Shown: in pieces, positions 1-9,205 of the stretch
Numbering within the stretch: the first letter of the stretch is position 1
Layout: every line of letters starts with the position of its first letter
NCBI GenBank assembly: GCA_003151745.1
Contig: PLYJ01000070.1
Coordinates: 1 to 41,030 of the forward strand
DNA length: 41,030 nucleotides
Source: Bacteroidota bacterium
GTDB taxonomy: Bacteria; Bacteroidota; Bacteroidia; AKYH767-A; 2013-40CM-41-45
Direction: 5' to 3'
Notes under the pieces: generated by a model
Told to the model about the DNA's origin: nothing
What the model saw: only the letters and a program-made list of their open reading frames with translations
Databases searched by the model: none
Made by a program: the position numbers and the translations under genes

Positions 1-33
1 ACTTTATTTTCATTCTTGACTATTGTTTTATAG

Positions 34-282
34 TCAACTTTTTTCAGGACGAGACATATTGCATACCAGGTTGATTCCGTTGAAAAGAAAATGACTGAAT
101 GGAAAAACAAAGGCTATGCTGAATTTGCAACAGAAAAACCCATGACCTGCCCGGGTTTAACACAGATATTTACAAAGCCATCAGAATTGACCGGTATTAT
201 ATATGAACTGATTGAAAAAGAAAATCACGGCTTTTGCAAAGATAACGTAAAGTCTTTGATGGAAAGCACGAAAAAGTTTTAA
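34..282 (+). pseudogene. 5'-truncated VOC (glyoxalase/epimerase-like) gene remnant
   Basis: The frame reads RHIAYQVDSVEKKMTEW and later FTKPSELTGIIYELIE, resembling the last beta-alpha-beta module of VOC-fold proteins such as methylmalonyl-CoA epimerase, with the iron/metal-ligand Glu region at YELIE. A stop codon lies in frame at 31-33 and nothing VOC-like precedes residue HIAYQ in any of the three frames of the first 50 bases, so the N-terminal half is missing within this window. An ATG at 91 would give 63 aa, too short for a VOC domain. I read it as a truncated remnant rather than a functional gene. The window edge prevents excluding a frameshifted upstream part. The substrate cannot be told. 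Confidence 0.55.
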
Positions 283-290
283 AATTATCC

Positions 291-337
291 CCGCAGATCT
301 GTTTTATTACAACGATTTTGAATCTGCGAGTCTGCGG
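291..337. repeat. CCGCAGA/TCTGCGG inverted repeat between convergent genes
   Basis: CCGCAGA at 291-297 is complementary to TCTGCGG at 331-337, with an extra TCTGCGAG octamer before the right arm. It lies between the ends of the VOC remnant and the MATE gene. The 8-base periodicity (TCTGCGAG TCTGCGG) resembles the stronger repeat at 10605-10669. It may act as a weak bidirectional transcript end; there is no clear T-run. Confidence 0.5.
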
Positions 338-354
338 CATTTTAAAGAATAAGA

Positions 355-1686
355 TCAAACAGCAATCTTTTCCCAGCGCATACTTTTTAGATAAAAGTAG
401 CAAATGCATCCTGTGAAAACCCAATAAACTATTTCTACGCTCCATGCCCATTCGAGCGAAGCATGGAAAACAAAAACAGCGAGCCAGAGGTAAAGGAGGT
501 AAATGAAAATGGCTGCAATTTCAATATAAAGAGCAGTGCGTGTCGCACCTGTGCCGCTTAGTGCGCTGATGCACACAATGGAAAATGAAAAAACAATCGT
601 TGCCAGCTCCACTATTTTCAAAGACCCAAGGCTGTCCTTAATAAGGTTTGCATCGGACGTAAATATGCTCATTAGCTGAAAAGGGATAAGCACATATATC
701 ATAGTCGTAAATAGCGAAACTGCAAAAGCCATTATAATAATACGGTTAATCATTCCCATCACTTCGCTTCTTCTCCCCTGCCCTATTATATTGCTGACCA
801 TGCTGTTTGCAGCTACGCTGAATCCCCATATCGGAGTCACATTAACATTGTATGCGCTTCGGATGATGTTGGAAATAGCAAGACTATGCTTTCCTGTTTT
901 TTCAATGAACACAAAAAATAAAAACCATGCGCCTGTAGAGATGAGGTTTTGAACTATCAGCGGAGCAGAGAGCGTTAATATTTTTTTTATCGGCTCTAGT
1001 TTAATACGCTCAAAACGAAACAGGCGAAACTGTTTAATACCCGGTTTCATTACCGTATATATTAAAAGAAAAATCAGGGCAATTAATTCCGAGATGCTGG
1101 AAGCAAGGCCCGCTCCGGCAATACCCATCTTAGGTGCACCAAGATTTCCAAAAATGAAGACATAACATAAAATAATATTAAGCACAGCAAGTATGATAGT
1201 ATAGACGCTCCATACTTTCAGCGACGCAATACCAACATAGAAAGAACGAATGGACATGGCTATCATGGCAAAGAAAATACCAATGGAACGATACTTTAAA
1301 AATTCAAAGCTTGCATTTCGCACTGCATCCTCTTGTATGACATATTGAAACAACCACGTAGAAAGGAACTTAAGGACAATGAACCCGACAATAGCGAGAG
1401 CAAGAAATAAATAAAGGCTTTGATCAAAGATTTCGCCAATGGCGCTATGATTTTTTTCTCCTGCTCTTCTTGCAATCTGTATTTGAGTTCCGGTAGCGAT
1501 GGCAACACCTATCATCACGATTATGAAGTAAAATACTCCGCCTAAAGCCGAAGCACCCAGTTCCACTTCACCCACTCTTCCAAGAAAAACAATGTCGGTA
1601 ATGTTTACGACGGTGATGGCAATGCTCCCTATCATAACAGGAAAAGCCATCCTCCAAATATCTCGGTATGTAGTATTAACTTGCAT
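355..1686 (-). CDS. MATE family multidrug/Na+ efflux transporter
   Basis: This 443-residue protein has about twelve hydrophobic segments and no signal peptide, the usual length and profile of MATE exporters. The N-terminus (FPVMIGSIAITVVNITDIVFLGRVG) matches the first MATE helix pair, and the two halves repeat the same arrangement (second half starts near APLIVQNLISTGAWFLFF). MATE proteins export cationic drugs or metabolites across the inner membrane in exchange for H+ or Na+; the substrate cannot be inferred here. The gene is transcribed toward the VOC remnant and divergently from the M1 peptidase gene 110 bases away, so the promoters of both lie in 1687-1796. Confidence 0.9.
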   Translation of the reverse strand: MQVNTTYRDIWRMAFPVMIGSIAITVVNITDIVFLGRVGEVELGASALGGVFYFIIVMIGVAIATGTQIQIARRAGEKNHSAIGEIFDQSLYLFLALAIVGFIVLKFLSTWLFQYVIQEDAVRNASFEFLKYRSIGIFFAMIAMSIRSFYVGIASLKVWSVYTIILAVLNIILCYVFIFGNLGAPKMGIAGAGLASSISELIALIFLLIYTVMKPGIKQFRLFRFERIKLEPIKKILTLSAPLIVQNLISTGAWFLFFVFIEKTGKHSLAISNIIRSAYNVNVTPIWGFSVAANSMVSNIIGQGRRSEVMGMINRIIIMAFAVSLFTTMIYVLIPFQLMSIFTSDANLIKDSLGSLKIVELATIVFSFSIVCISALSGTGATRTALYIEIAAIFIYLLYLWLAVFVFHASLEWAWSVEIVYWVFTGCICYFYLKSMRWEKIAV

Positions 1687-1771
1687 GCAGACAGATCGTC
1701 AAAATATGGCAAATGATTTTAAAAAGCAAATACTTCCTGAATCGCGAATGCGGTTTAAAATAAAAAAATCG

Positions 1772-1779
1772 TAACTTTA
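1772..1779 (+). promoter_or_regulatory. Possible -7 box TAACTTTA for the M1 peptidase gene
   Basis: TAACTTTA differs from the Bacteroidota -7 consensus TAnnTTTG only in the last base and lies 18 bases before the GTG start, which would give a leader of roughly 10-12 nt. No convincing -33 TTTG was found, so this is tentative. Confidence 0.35.
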
Positions 1780-1796
1780 TCAACAAATTAATTCTT

Positions 1797-3758
1797 GTGA
1801 GAAATTTTATTCTAATTCTGCTTAGCTGTTTAGTCATACGAGTGCATGCGCAAATCAGCAATCCTGTTGAGCAAATTAACAGCATTGCTCAATCAGAAGG
1901 TAAAGCTGCCTCTCAGCGCCTTAGTCATGTTGATCACATTTCCTCCGTAACTGATAATTACGATTTAAAATATCATCGCCTGCAATTTAAAGTTGACCCC
2001 AATATCAGTTACATTCAGGGCATTGTTACTTCTTACTTTGAACCAACAACAGTCGGCTTCAATCAAATTAATTTTGATCTTGATGTTACCATGACAGTTG
2101 ATTCTGTTATATATCATGGCAGTTCTCTTTCATTTTCACAATTGACAGGAGATATATTACAGATTAATCTTCCATCCGTAATTTCACAAAGCACCCTAGA
2201 TTCTGTGGCTGTCTTTTATCAGGGCGCACCTGTGAGCAGTGGCTTTGGATCGTTCAATCAAACAACTCACAGTGGCGTGCCCGTCATTTGGACATTGTCT
2301 GAATCCTATGGTGCAAAAGACTGGTGGCCCTGCAAGCAGGAGTTAGACGATAAGATTGATTCAATGGATATTATTGTTAATACGCCACAGGCTTACAGGG
2401 CAGCAAGCAACGGCCTTCTGATTTCAGAAGTGCTGAATGTTGACAGCACAAAAACATATCACTGGCAAACGCACTATCCAATTGCCGCATACTTAGTCGC
2501 TATTGCCGTAACAAACTATGCTTATTATACAGATTACGTAACCATGTCAAACGGCGATTCCGTTCCTATTCTTAATTATATATACCCTGAAGATCTTACC
2601 ACTGCGCAAACCGAATTACCGGATATTAAGAATGTTATAAAACTGTACGACAGCTTATTAATTGACTATCCTTTCAAAGCTGAAAAATATGGACATGCGC
2701 AGTTTAGCTGGGGTGGCGGCATGGAGCATCAAACGATGAGCTTTGTAACCAGTTTCACACATAGCCTTATTGCTCACGAATGTGCACACCAGTGGTTTGG
2801 TGACAGAGTGACGCTTGGCAGTTGGCAGGACATCTGGCTGAATGAAGGGTTTGCCACCTACATGGAAGCCATTACGGAAGAATATCTTTTTCCGGCAAAC
2901 TGGAATCCGTGGAAGGCTTCCATGATTAGCAATATTACAAGCAATACGGGCGGAAGCGTTCTTTGCACTGACACTACCAACCTAAACAGGATTTTTGATG
3001 GACGGCTTTCCTATAATAAAGGTGCTTACCTCCTGCACATGCTACGCTGGCAATTGGGCGATTCATTATTTTTTCTAAGTCTTCGTAATTACCTTAACAA
3101 TCCCGCTCTTGCATACAACTATGCCAAAACACCTGACCTTATATATCACCTTGAACAAACAAGCGGGCAGAACCTTACCCAGTTTTTTAATCAGTGGTAT
3201 TATAACCAGGGATACCCTGAATATCACTTAACGTGGAATCAAGCAGGTACTGATTTTATCATAAAGATTGACCAGCAACAATCCGACCCTTCGGTGTCAT
3301 TTTTTGAAATGCCATTGCCTGTTGAACTGCGGGGTGCCGGACATGATACAACGATTGTGCTTTCTCATTCTTTTTCAGGACAGGTGTTTTATTCAACTCT
3401 TAATTTTACAGTTGACTCGGTCTTCTTTGATCCGCAACTTTGGATTCTATCAGCAAACAACAGAGTTACTTTCGATCCCACTTTAAATATAAATAACACC
3501 AATCCGCTTGCATCGCAGTTGTATACCTACCCCAACCCCGCATCTTCGCAGGTAAAGATTTACACTACGTCATTCGTGCAATTAAAGGAAGTTGATATAT
3601 ATGATGCCCTTGGCAAGCTTGTTGCCAAACATACTCTCACACCTTCCGCTCTCCCATACAGTGTTGACATTTCCAATCTTGCGCAGGGAGTGTATTCTTT
3701 AAGAATAAGCACAAGCTTGGGTGTTGTGATGAAGAAAATAGTCCGTTTAAAAGAATAA
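1797..3758 (+). CDS. Secreted M1 family metallo-aminopeptidase with T9SS sorting domain
   Basis: Zinc aminopeptidase of the gluzincin M1 family, predicted to trim N-terminal residues from peptides outside the cell. The zinc site is complete: HECAH at residues 327-331 and the third ligand Glu in WLNEGFATYME, 18 residues after the motif. The exopeptidase signature reads GGGMEHQTM, a common Bacteroidota variant of GAMEN. A short signal peptide (ILILLSCLVIRVHAQ) begins the protein, and the end carries a T9SS type A sorting domain (YTYPNPASSQVKIY ... ISNLAQGVYSLRIS ... VRLKE). The start is GTG; it is the only start giving the complete signal peptide. At 653 aa it lacks the long C-terminal helical domain of classical PepN-type enzymes. 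Monocistronic, followed by a strong bidirectional terminator. Confidence 0.93.
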   Translation: MRNFILILLSCLVIRVHAQISNPVEQINSIAQSEGKAASQRLSHVDHISSVTDNYDLKYHRLQFKVDPNISYIQGIVTSYFEPTTVGFNQINFDLDVTMTVDSVIYHGSSLSFSQLTGDILQINLPSVISQSTLDSVAVFYQGAPVSSGFGSFNQTTHSGVPVIWTLSESYGAKDWWPCKQELDDKIDSMDIIVNTPQAYRAASNGLLISEVLNVDSTKTYHWQTHYPIAAYLVAIAVTNYAYYTDYVTMSNGDSVPILNYIYPEDLTTAQTELPDIKNVIKLYDSLLIDYPFKAEKYGHAQFSWGGGMEHQTMSFVTSFTHSLIAHECAHQWFGDRVTLGSWQDIWLNEGFATYMEAITEEYLFPANWNPWKASMISNITSNTGGSVLCTDTTNLNRIFDGRLSYNKGAYLLHMLRWQLGDSLFFLSLRNYLNNPALAYNYAKTPDLIYHLEQTSGQNLTQFFNQWYYNQGYPEYHLTWNQAGTDFIIKIDQQQSDPSVSFFEMPLPVELRGAGHDTTIVLSHSFSGQVFYSTLNFTVDSVFFDPQLWILSANNRVTFDPTLNINNTNPLASQLYTYPNPASSQVKIYTTSFVQLKEVDIYDALGKLVAKHTLTPSALPYSVDISNLAQGVYSLRISTSLGVVMKKIVRLKE

Positions 3759-3762
3759 TATA

Positions 3763-3810
3763 AAAACAGAACGCTGATTGTTATAAATTATAAGATCAGC
3801 GTTCTGTTTT
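3763..3810. terminator. Bidirectional rho-independent terminator
   Basis: AAAACAGAACGCTGAT (3763-3778) and ATCAGCGTTCTGTTTT (3795-3810) form a perfect 16-bp stem with a 16-base loop. A-tracts and T-tracts on the two sides allow it to end both the M1 peptidase transcript and the convergent cupredoxin transcript. Confidence 0.9.
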
Positions 3811-3812
3811 AT

Positions 3813-4439
3813 TTATTTGGAAACGATCAGTTTCCTTTCAAGAAAAACATCATCTGCTTTTATTGCGACAAAATAAATGCCGGAAGAAAATCCTGACAGG
3901 TCGAGGTACTGCTTAGCTGAAATATTATCTTTCTGATATATACACTTACCTTCCAGGTCAAAAATCTTCATTTGATTTTCTTTTCCCGCAGGAAGATTGG
4001 TTTCAATAGTTAATCCTGAAGAAACAGGATTAGGGGAAATCTCTAAACTCGAAGGAGTATTTATTAGCGGATTAATACCGTTTGCACCGGAGACAAATAT
4101 TCTGCCTTTCATTCCCTCGGCAAAATGGACACCGCATAGATAGTAATAAATCTTTGCCTGATTAACTACATATATTCCTCCTCCTAAAGGCAATACAAAT
4201 CCATGATTAGAGGCACTATCGTTATTAGCCCAATTCGTTGAATCTACTTCTTTGGGGAAGTGAAAGGAGGCAAGCTGAAAATCAATTGTATCTCCAACAT
4301 CAGCAGAAACACTATCCGGAATAAATACAAAGTGAGGAAAGGATCCGCCTGATTGAATAAGATGGCTGGTAGAAAAGCCTGTTGTTGCTTTTAAAAGGGA
4401 TAAAGCAAGAAATAATATTAAGTATTTATTTTTCATCAT
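3813..4439 (-). CDS. Secreted cupredoxin (plastocyanin-like) with T9SS sorting domain
   Basis: A 208-residue protein: signal peptide (residues 1-23, LILFLALSLLKATTGFS), one cupredoxin domain (about 30-120), and a T9SS sorting domain (about 130-208, ISPNPVSSGLTIET ... LSGFSSGIYFVAI). Candidate type-1 copper ligands are a His in the SNHGF segment and the Cys, His and Met in YYYLCGVHFAEGMKG, which follows the C-x(2)-H-x(4)-M pattern of plastocyanins. The protein could be a secreted electron carrier or a copper binder on the cell surface. The next gene on the same strand encodes a second cupredoxin; the 74-base gap shows no terminator, so the two may be co-transcribed. Confidence 0.8.
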   Translation of the reverse strand: MMKNKYLILFLALSLLKATTGFSTSHLIQSGGSFPHFVFIPDSVSADVGDTIDFQLASFHFPKEVDSTNWANNDSASNHGFVLPLGGGIYVVNQAKIYYYLCGVHFAEGMKGRIFVSGANGINPLINTPSSLEISPNPVSSGLTIETNLPAGKENQMKIFDLEGKCIYQKDNISAKQYLDLSGFSSGIYFVAIKADDVFLERKLIVSK

Positions 4440-4513
4440 ATTCAGATTTAGAATTATTTCAATAAAATTACTACATTTTCCTTAATCAAAAAAAATTAAA
4501 ACATTCCTATTCG

Positions 4514-4891
4514 CTATTCCACGATTACAGTGCCCGACATAACAGGCCCATGAATCAGGCATTGATAGGGATAAGTGCCTGCCGCAGTAAACGTATAGCT
4601 GAAAGTTAAACCGTTGTGAAGAACGCCGCTGTCAAATAAACCGGTATTGCTGGTAACTGTATGGTCCTGGCCGTCTTTGTTTCGCCAGATGACGGTGGTG
4701 TTTACTTTGACCGTTAAGCTTGGCGGATTGTAAGCAATATTCTTAAGCCATACCTCATTGGCAGGTTGGCGCAAATCCACTACATCTCTTCTGCATCCGC
4801 TAAAACAAAGAAAAGTTACTAATGCTGTTAAAAGTACTTTTGAAAAAACAAACGATATGTATGCATTGAACCTCATTTCTGCAAATCGCAT
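4514..4891 (-). CDS. Cupredoxin-domain lipoprotein (plastocyanin-like)
   Basis: A 125-residue protein with an N-terminal hydrophobic segment ending in a lipobox-like FSGC, so probably a lipoprotein, followed by a plastocyanin/amicyanin-like domain. Copper ligands look complete: His in DGQDHTVTS, then Cys, His and Met in PYQCLIHGPVMSG. A second in-frame Met (MRFNAYISF) five residues in gives a more compact signal peptide and may be the real start at 4876. It lies upstream of the T9SS cupredoxin on the same strand; together they suggest periplasmic or surface copper electron transfer. It is divergent from array 1 and the YceI gene. Confidence 0.8.
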   Translation of the reverse strand: MRFAEMRFNAYISFVFSKVLLTALVTFLCFSGCRRDVVDLRQPANEVWLKNIAYNPPSLTVKVNTTVIWRNKDGQDHTVTSNTGLFDSGVLHNGLTFSYTFTAAGTYPYQCLIHGPVMSGTVIVE

Positions 4892-5023
4892 TTACAATTT
4901 AAATAATTTATGCAATATTAGTTTTTATTTTTTTATAAATTCACTGCTGCTATTTATTTCTTTTCACATCATTATGCAGGTACCCACTGCGAGTGTCTTT
5001 TTCATTCTCTATATGAGTAAAGC

Positions 5024-5317
5024 AAGGTGTTGATCTTAGAGTCTAAGATGCATATCTTAAAGTCTTGGATGCCTGTTTAAGAGAAAAGGATGCGTGTCTT
5101 AAGGTCTAAGATTGGTATCCAAGTGTCCAAGATTGGTATCTAAGAGAAAAAGATAGGTATGTAAGAGAAAAGGATACGTATCTTATGGTCTAAGATTGGT
5201 ATCTAAGAGAAAAAGATACGCATCTTAAGGTTTAAGATTGGTATGTAAAAGAAAAAGATACGCATCTAAGACAAAAAGATACGTAGCCAAGACAAAAAGA
5301 TACGTATCTAAGAGAAA
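5024..5317 (+). repeat. 21-bp tandem repeat array 1 (14 units)
   Basis: Fourteen consecutive units of exactly 21 bases with no indel (starts 5024, 5045, 5066 ... 5297; 294 bases). The consensus is close to AAGATACGTATCTAAGAGAA plus A, with the most constant part CGTAnnTAAG at unit positions 7-16. Units diverge by several substitutions but never lose phase. At 5325-5345 a sequence GAAAAAGCTCGTTTTAGTGC resembles the 3' cap of arrays 2 and 3. No frame stays open through the array (for example TAG in the unit at 5150 and TAA at 5213). The array fills the 640-base gap between the divergent cupredoxin and YceI genes; I see no other gene in that gap. Confidence 0.85.
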
Positions 5318-5533
5318 TATTAGCGATGAAAAAGCTCGTTTTAGTGCTAATTTCAATGATTCCTATGTAAGAGTAAGCAAAATGTAAGATTTCGATGAAA
5401 ATGTATCAATTGTTTAGCCTAACAAATTTTAACATTTGCTCGGCTTCCTAATCCTTATATATTAGAAACAACTTGCTCTCGTCTGCGTAAAGTGTATTGC
5501 TTAATAAAAGCTGAAATCTACCCTAAAATCAAT

Positions 5534-6073
5534 ATGAAAAGCCTGGTTTGCTTAATTTTTCTTCTTTCTTCCTGTTTAGTTCAGGCTCAGCAAAAGTTTC
5601 ATGTTGAAAAAGGTAAAATCAGCTTCATTTCCAATGCGCCTCTTGAGATCATCAAAGCATCTTCTGATAAGTTAGACGGCATCATTGATGTTTCCTCGAA
5701 CCAGTTTGCCTTCCTCGTTCAGATCTTATCTTTTAAAGGATTTAACGGAGAGCTGCAGCTGGAACATTTTAATGAGAAATATATGGAAAGCGACAAATAT
5801 CCCACTGCCAGCTTTAAAGGAAAAATTATAGATGCAGTTGATTTTTCAAAAGATGGCGAATATGACGTAAGAGTAAAAGGAGATTTAGATGTGCATGGAA
5901 AAACACAAACGCGAATTATTAAAAGTAAAATAATTGTGAAGGGTGGAAAAATAACTATCGAAACAAAATTTACCATTCCTCTTGTTGACCACAACATCTC
6001 CATACCCAGCATTGTGAGTGAAAAAATAGCAACTGAAATAGAAGTGAATATTAATGCATCAATGAGTCAATGA
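5534..6073 (+). CDS. YceI family periplasmic lipid/isoprenoid-binding protein
   Basis: The predicted 179-residue product starts at ATG 5534 (MKSLVCLIFLLSSCLVQAQQ), where the signal peptide begins; the upstream ATG at 5492 in the ORF track would add 14 residues before it. The rest is a YceI lipocalin-like beta-barrel: FHVEKGKISFISNAP, then the core F.SDKYPTASFKGK and VKGDLDVHGKTQTR, typical family landmarks. YceI proteins bind long-chain isoprenoid or amide lipids in a closed barrel; the cellular role is usually unproven. Its stop overlaps the ATG of the sensor kinase gene by four bases (ATGA), so the two are translationally coupled. DUF5777 downstream is a recurrent YceI neighbour in Bacteroidota to my knowledge. 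Confidence 0.9.
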   Translation: MKSLVCLIFLLSSCLVQAQQKFHVEKGKISFISNAPLEIIKASSDKLDGIIDVSSNQFAFLVQILSFKGFNGELQLEHFNEKYMESDKYPTASFKGKIIDAVDFSKDGEYDVRVKGDLDVHGKTQTRIIKSKIIVKGGKITIETKFTIPLVDHNISIPSIVSEKIATEIEVNINASMSQ

Positions 6074-9000
6074 TGTGTATAAACAATAATACGATATATA
6101 AAGGCATAAGTCAGCAGCCTGCAGTCGGCAGTCTTCAGTTTGCATTGAATAAACTTCTGAGCAAACTGAAGACTGCCGACTGTAGACTGAGAACTTTTCT
6201 TCTAGCTACGCTTTTTGCTCTAATTATCCGCGCCCCTTATGCAAATGCACAAACTCCCTTCTTTCAGCATTATTTTTTATTGAGAAAAAACGAAACAGTA
6301 CAGATTAATACTTCTTTCCAGGATAAAGAAGGGTTTGTCTGGTTCGGCACAAATAAAGGCCTGTTTAAATTTGACGGAACAAACCAGCAGCGATATACAA
6401 CGGCAGATAGCTTGCCGGATGACAATGTAACCGCTATCGCAGAAGATTCTGCCGGAAGAATATGGACAGGTCATAAAAACGGCAGCATCGCCATCGTTGA
6501 TAAAGGTTTAATAAAGAAGTTTAACCCGGCAGAAGGGTCAGCAACAAAGAGCATTTCCAAAATGCTTTTCGACAAGAAAGGGCGACTATGGTTTTCTACT
6601 ACAGGTGACGGCTTGTATTATTTCAATGAAGGCAGGTTATATAGATTGGATGAAAAAGAAAATATGCCAGACCTTTTTGTTTATGACATCATGGAAGATG
6701 CACAAGGCAGGATATGGGCGGGTACTGATGCAGGAATAGCTATATGTTCCTTAAATAATAATAATACTCCTACTATTAAAACTATTAATAGTAAGAATGG
6801 ATTATCTGATAATATTATTAAAAAGCTCTTGCCCTGCGAGGATGGTACTGTTTGGCTGGCAACAGAAGATGCAGGAGTTATTAACTACGATCCTGCATCA
6901 GGTAAATGCAAACCTTTGACTGAAGGCGGTTGGAAATACGGAACGATAAGTGCCTTTGCACTCAATGACAGCCAGGTATGGATTTCATGCCCTCAAAAAG
7001 GCCTTGTGGTATATGACAGGATAACAGAACAAACTAAATTATATGACCTGAAAGTCGGAGTAATCTTTACTTCCATTAACAGCTTGCTAAAAGACAATGA
7101 AGGAAACATTTGGATAGGGGCTAAATCAGGGCTGGCGCGATCCCTCGGCAATTACATTGAATATGTTGAAACACTTGAGCCTGTTAAGAATCCCAATGTT
7201 GCTGCCATAGCCGTTGATAAACAAGGAAGCATTTGGTTTGCGAACAGCGAAGGGCTATTTAAAAGGAAGGTTGATGAATCGGGCGGAATTTCTGTTGAGA
7301 AACAGCTGGCAAATTCGCCTTTAAAGAATTACAGCATCATTAGTTTATTTGTTGATAATGCAGGATATATATGGATAGGATTGTACGGGGACGGAGCAAT
7401 ACGCATCAACCCTGCGACGGGCAAAGCACACTATCTTAAAAAAGAGCTGAGGGATGGCAATGTATTGAATATAACAGGGAAGGACAATGTTATATGGCTT
7501 GCTACATTAGGCGGCGGAACACAAATTACGGTTTCGGGTGAAGAGCTGACTATAAAAAATTACAGCAGCCAAAACGGGTTGATTTCTGATTATATATACC
7601 AAAGCTTTATTGACAGCAAAAACAGGGTTTGGTTTGCAACTGACGGCAAAGGAATAGATATGAAAGAAGGAGAAACCTTCCATCATTACAAAGAAGGTTT
7701 AAATGCTAAAGTAATCTATGGTTTTGCGGAGGATGGCGATCATCATATATGGGCCAATGTGCAGGGCGAAGGGTTATATGAATTTGACGGGCAAAAGTTT
7801 AATGCTCTTGCTAACGCAAACCCTTTGCACGGTAACAATATTAATTGCCTTGCTGCTGACCGGTCAGGCAATCTTGTGCTGATGCATGATTTAGGAATTG
7901 ATATTTATGACAGCAGGAAAAATAAATTCCGCCACCTCGGTGAAGAAGTAGGTATTCATGATAAAATACCAAACCTGAATGCCGCTGCAAAAGACGATAA
8001 AGGGCACATTTTCTTCGGAACAGATAAGGGCATTGTTATTTATTCTGATATGATCAATACGATGCAGGCCACTCCCCTGCCGCTCATCGCAGGGCTTAAG
8101 GTGGTAAATCAAAATGTTCCGGTTTCTCAAAACCTCAATTTCAAGTACAATCAAAATGATATTACGATCAACTATTCAGGCTTCTGGTATCAAAATCCTC
8201 AGAACCTGAATTTCCAATACAAGCTGGATAATTATGACAACAGCTGGCTTGCAAGCCGCAACCATTCCGTTACTTATTCTAACCTGCCTCCGGGCACCTA
8301 TACTTTTCGACTGAAGGTATCTGACATGGAAGAATTCGGAGATGCGAAAGAATCTTCTTTTCAGTTTGTTGTCAGTCCTCCCTTTTGGCGCACCAACCTG
8401 TTTTATATTTTAAGCGTCTTAACGACTACCTTGCTGGTCTATGTCTTCATCAAATTCCGTGAAAGGAAACTCTTGAACGATAAAAAGGTTTTGGAAGCAA
8501 ATAACGCTGAACTGAAAAAAACAAATATGGAGCTTGATAAATTCGTTTACAGCGTTTCGCATGATTTGCGTGCTCCCCTTTCTTCCATGCTGGGTATCAT
8601 TGAAATCTCCCGGGAAGAAACGAAAGAACCCATGCAGCTGGAGCATTTGGGAATGTTGAAAGGAAGTATAAAGAGGCTGGACACTTTCATACAGGATATC
8701 TTAAACTATTCCAGGAATTCGAGGATGGAGGTGGAAAAGGAGGAAATAAATTTTAAAGACATCCTCAATGATATCACCGCCAACCTTAAATACATAGGCG
8801 GCAACAATCAAAAAGCAGAAATAAATATAACGATTGATAATGAAGCTCCGTTTCATTCCGACAAAACCAGGTTAAACGTAGTGTTGAATAATTTAATTTC
8901 AAATGCCATCCGTTATCAAAACCCTAAAGCTGAAAAGCCCGTTATAGATATAAAGGTGGCGACAACGGAAGCAGAAGCATATATCATGGTAAAAGATAAC

Positions 9001-9192
9001 GGCATTGGCATCAGCAAAGAAAATCAGCAAAAAATATTTGATATGTTTTACAGGGTCTCTAAAAACTCCGTTGGTTCGGGGTTGGGATTATATATCGTAA
9101 AAGAAACCGTTGACAAGCTAAAAGGAAAGGTTGAAGTTGAATCAGAACCGGGAAAAGGGACTATCTTTGGCATTCATCTGCCTAACAATTAA
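6070..9192 (+). CDS. Propeller-type sensor histidine kinase (Reg_prop, Y_Y_Y, HisKA, HATPase)
   Basis: A 1040-residue one-membrane-segment sensor kinase. Order: signal peptide ending near PYANAQ (residue 61), a large periplasmic domain of Reg_prop blades (repeated G.IWxGT/WFAT motifs, residues about 70-660), a Y_Y_Y domain (about 680-745), one membrane helix (about 775-795), coiled coil, HisKA with phospho-acceptor His831 in YSVSHDLRAPL, and a HATPase domain with N box NLISNAIRYQ, G1 DNGIGI and G2 GSGLGLYIV. Unlike HTCC-type hybrids it has no fused receiver or AraC domain; the separate response regulator follows after 13 bases. The first 40 residues are encoded by a heptamer hairpin (6109-6195) and look non-native, so translation may really begin later at a non-ATG codon. 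The ligand is unknown. Confidence 0.92.
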   Translation: MMCINNNTIYKGISQQPAVGSLQFALNKLLSKLKTADCRLRTFLLATLFALIIRAPYANAQTPFFQHYFLLRKNETVQINTSFQDKEGFVWFGTNKGLFKFDGTNQQRYTTADSLPDDNVTAIAEDSAGRIWTGHKNGSIAIVDKGLIKKFNPAEGSATKSISKMLFDKKGRLWFSTTGDGLYYFNEGRLYRLDEKENMPDLFVYDIMEDAQGRIWAGTDAGIAICSLNNNNTPTIKTINSKNGLSDNIIKKLLPCEDGTVWLATEDAGVINYDPASGKCKPLTEGGWKYGTISAFALNDSQVWISCPQKGLVVYDRITEQTKLYDLKVGVIFTSINSLLKDNEGNIWIGAKSGLARSLGNYIEYVETLEPVKNPNVAAIAVDKQGSIWFANSEGLFKRKVDESGGISVEKQLANSPLKNYSIISLFVDNAGYIWIGLYGDGAIRINPATGKAHYLKKELRDGNVLNITGKDNVIWLATLGGGTQITVSGEELTIKNYSSQNGLISDYIYQSFIDSKNRVWFATDGKGIDMKEGETFHHYKEGLNAKVIYGFAEDGDHHIWANVQGEGLYEFDGQKFNALANANPLHGNNINCLAADRSGNLVLMHDLGIDIYDSRKNKFRHLGEEVGIHDKIPNLNAAAKDDKGHIFFGTDKGIVIYSDMINTMQATPLPLIAGLKVVNQNVPVSQNLNFKYNQNDITINYSGFWYQNPQNLNFQYKLDNYDNSWLASRNHSVTYSNLPPGTYTFRLKVSDMEEFGDAKESSFQFVVSPPFWRTNLFYILSVLTTTLLVYVFIKFRERKLLNDKKVLEANNAELKKTNMELDKFVYSVSHDLRAPLSSMLGIIEISREETKEPMQLEHLGMLKGSIKRLDTFIQDILNYSRNSRMEVEKEEINFKDILNDITANLKYIGGNNQKAEINITIDNEAPFHSDKTRLNVVLNNLISNAIRYQNPKAEKPVIDIKVATTEAEAYIMVKDNGIGISKENQQKIFDMFYRVSKNSVGSGLGLYIVKETVDKLKGKVEVESEPGKGTIFGIHLPNN
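6109..6195. repeat. Heptamer-built inverted repeat at the 5' end of the kinase ORF
   Basis: Left arm: AGTCAGC AGCCTGC AGTCGGC AGTCTTC AGTTTGC (6109-6143). Loop of 17 bases. Right arm: GCAAACT GAAGACT GCCGACT GTAGACT GAGAACT (6161-6195). The inner three heptamers of each arm are perfectly complementary (22 bp with one flanking base). The repeat is translated in the current ORF, immediately ahead of the signal peptide. Confidence 0.9.
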
Positions 9193-9205
9193 AACATAAA
9201 CACAC

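Noticed and set aside
197-451. 84-aa minus-strand ORF over the VOC remnant
   Set aside because: Shadow frame spanning the inverted repeat and the end of the MATE gene; no recognisable content.
5024-5317. Possible CRISPR array
   Set aside because: Repeat units are directly joined without spacers, 21 bases long and degenerate, and no cas genes are present.
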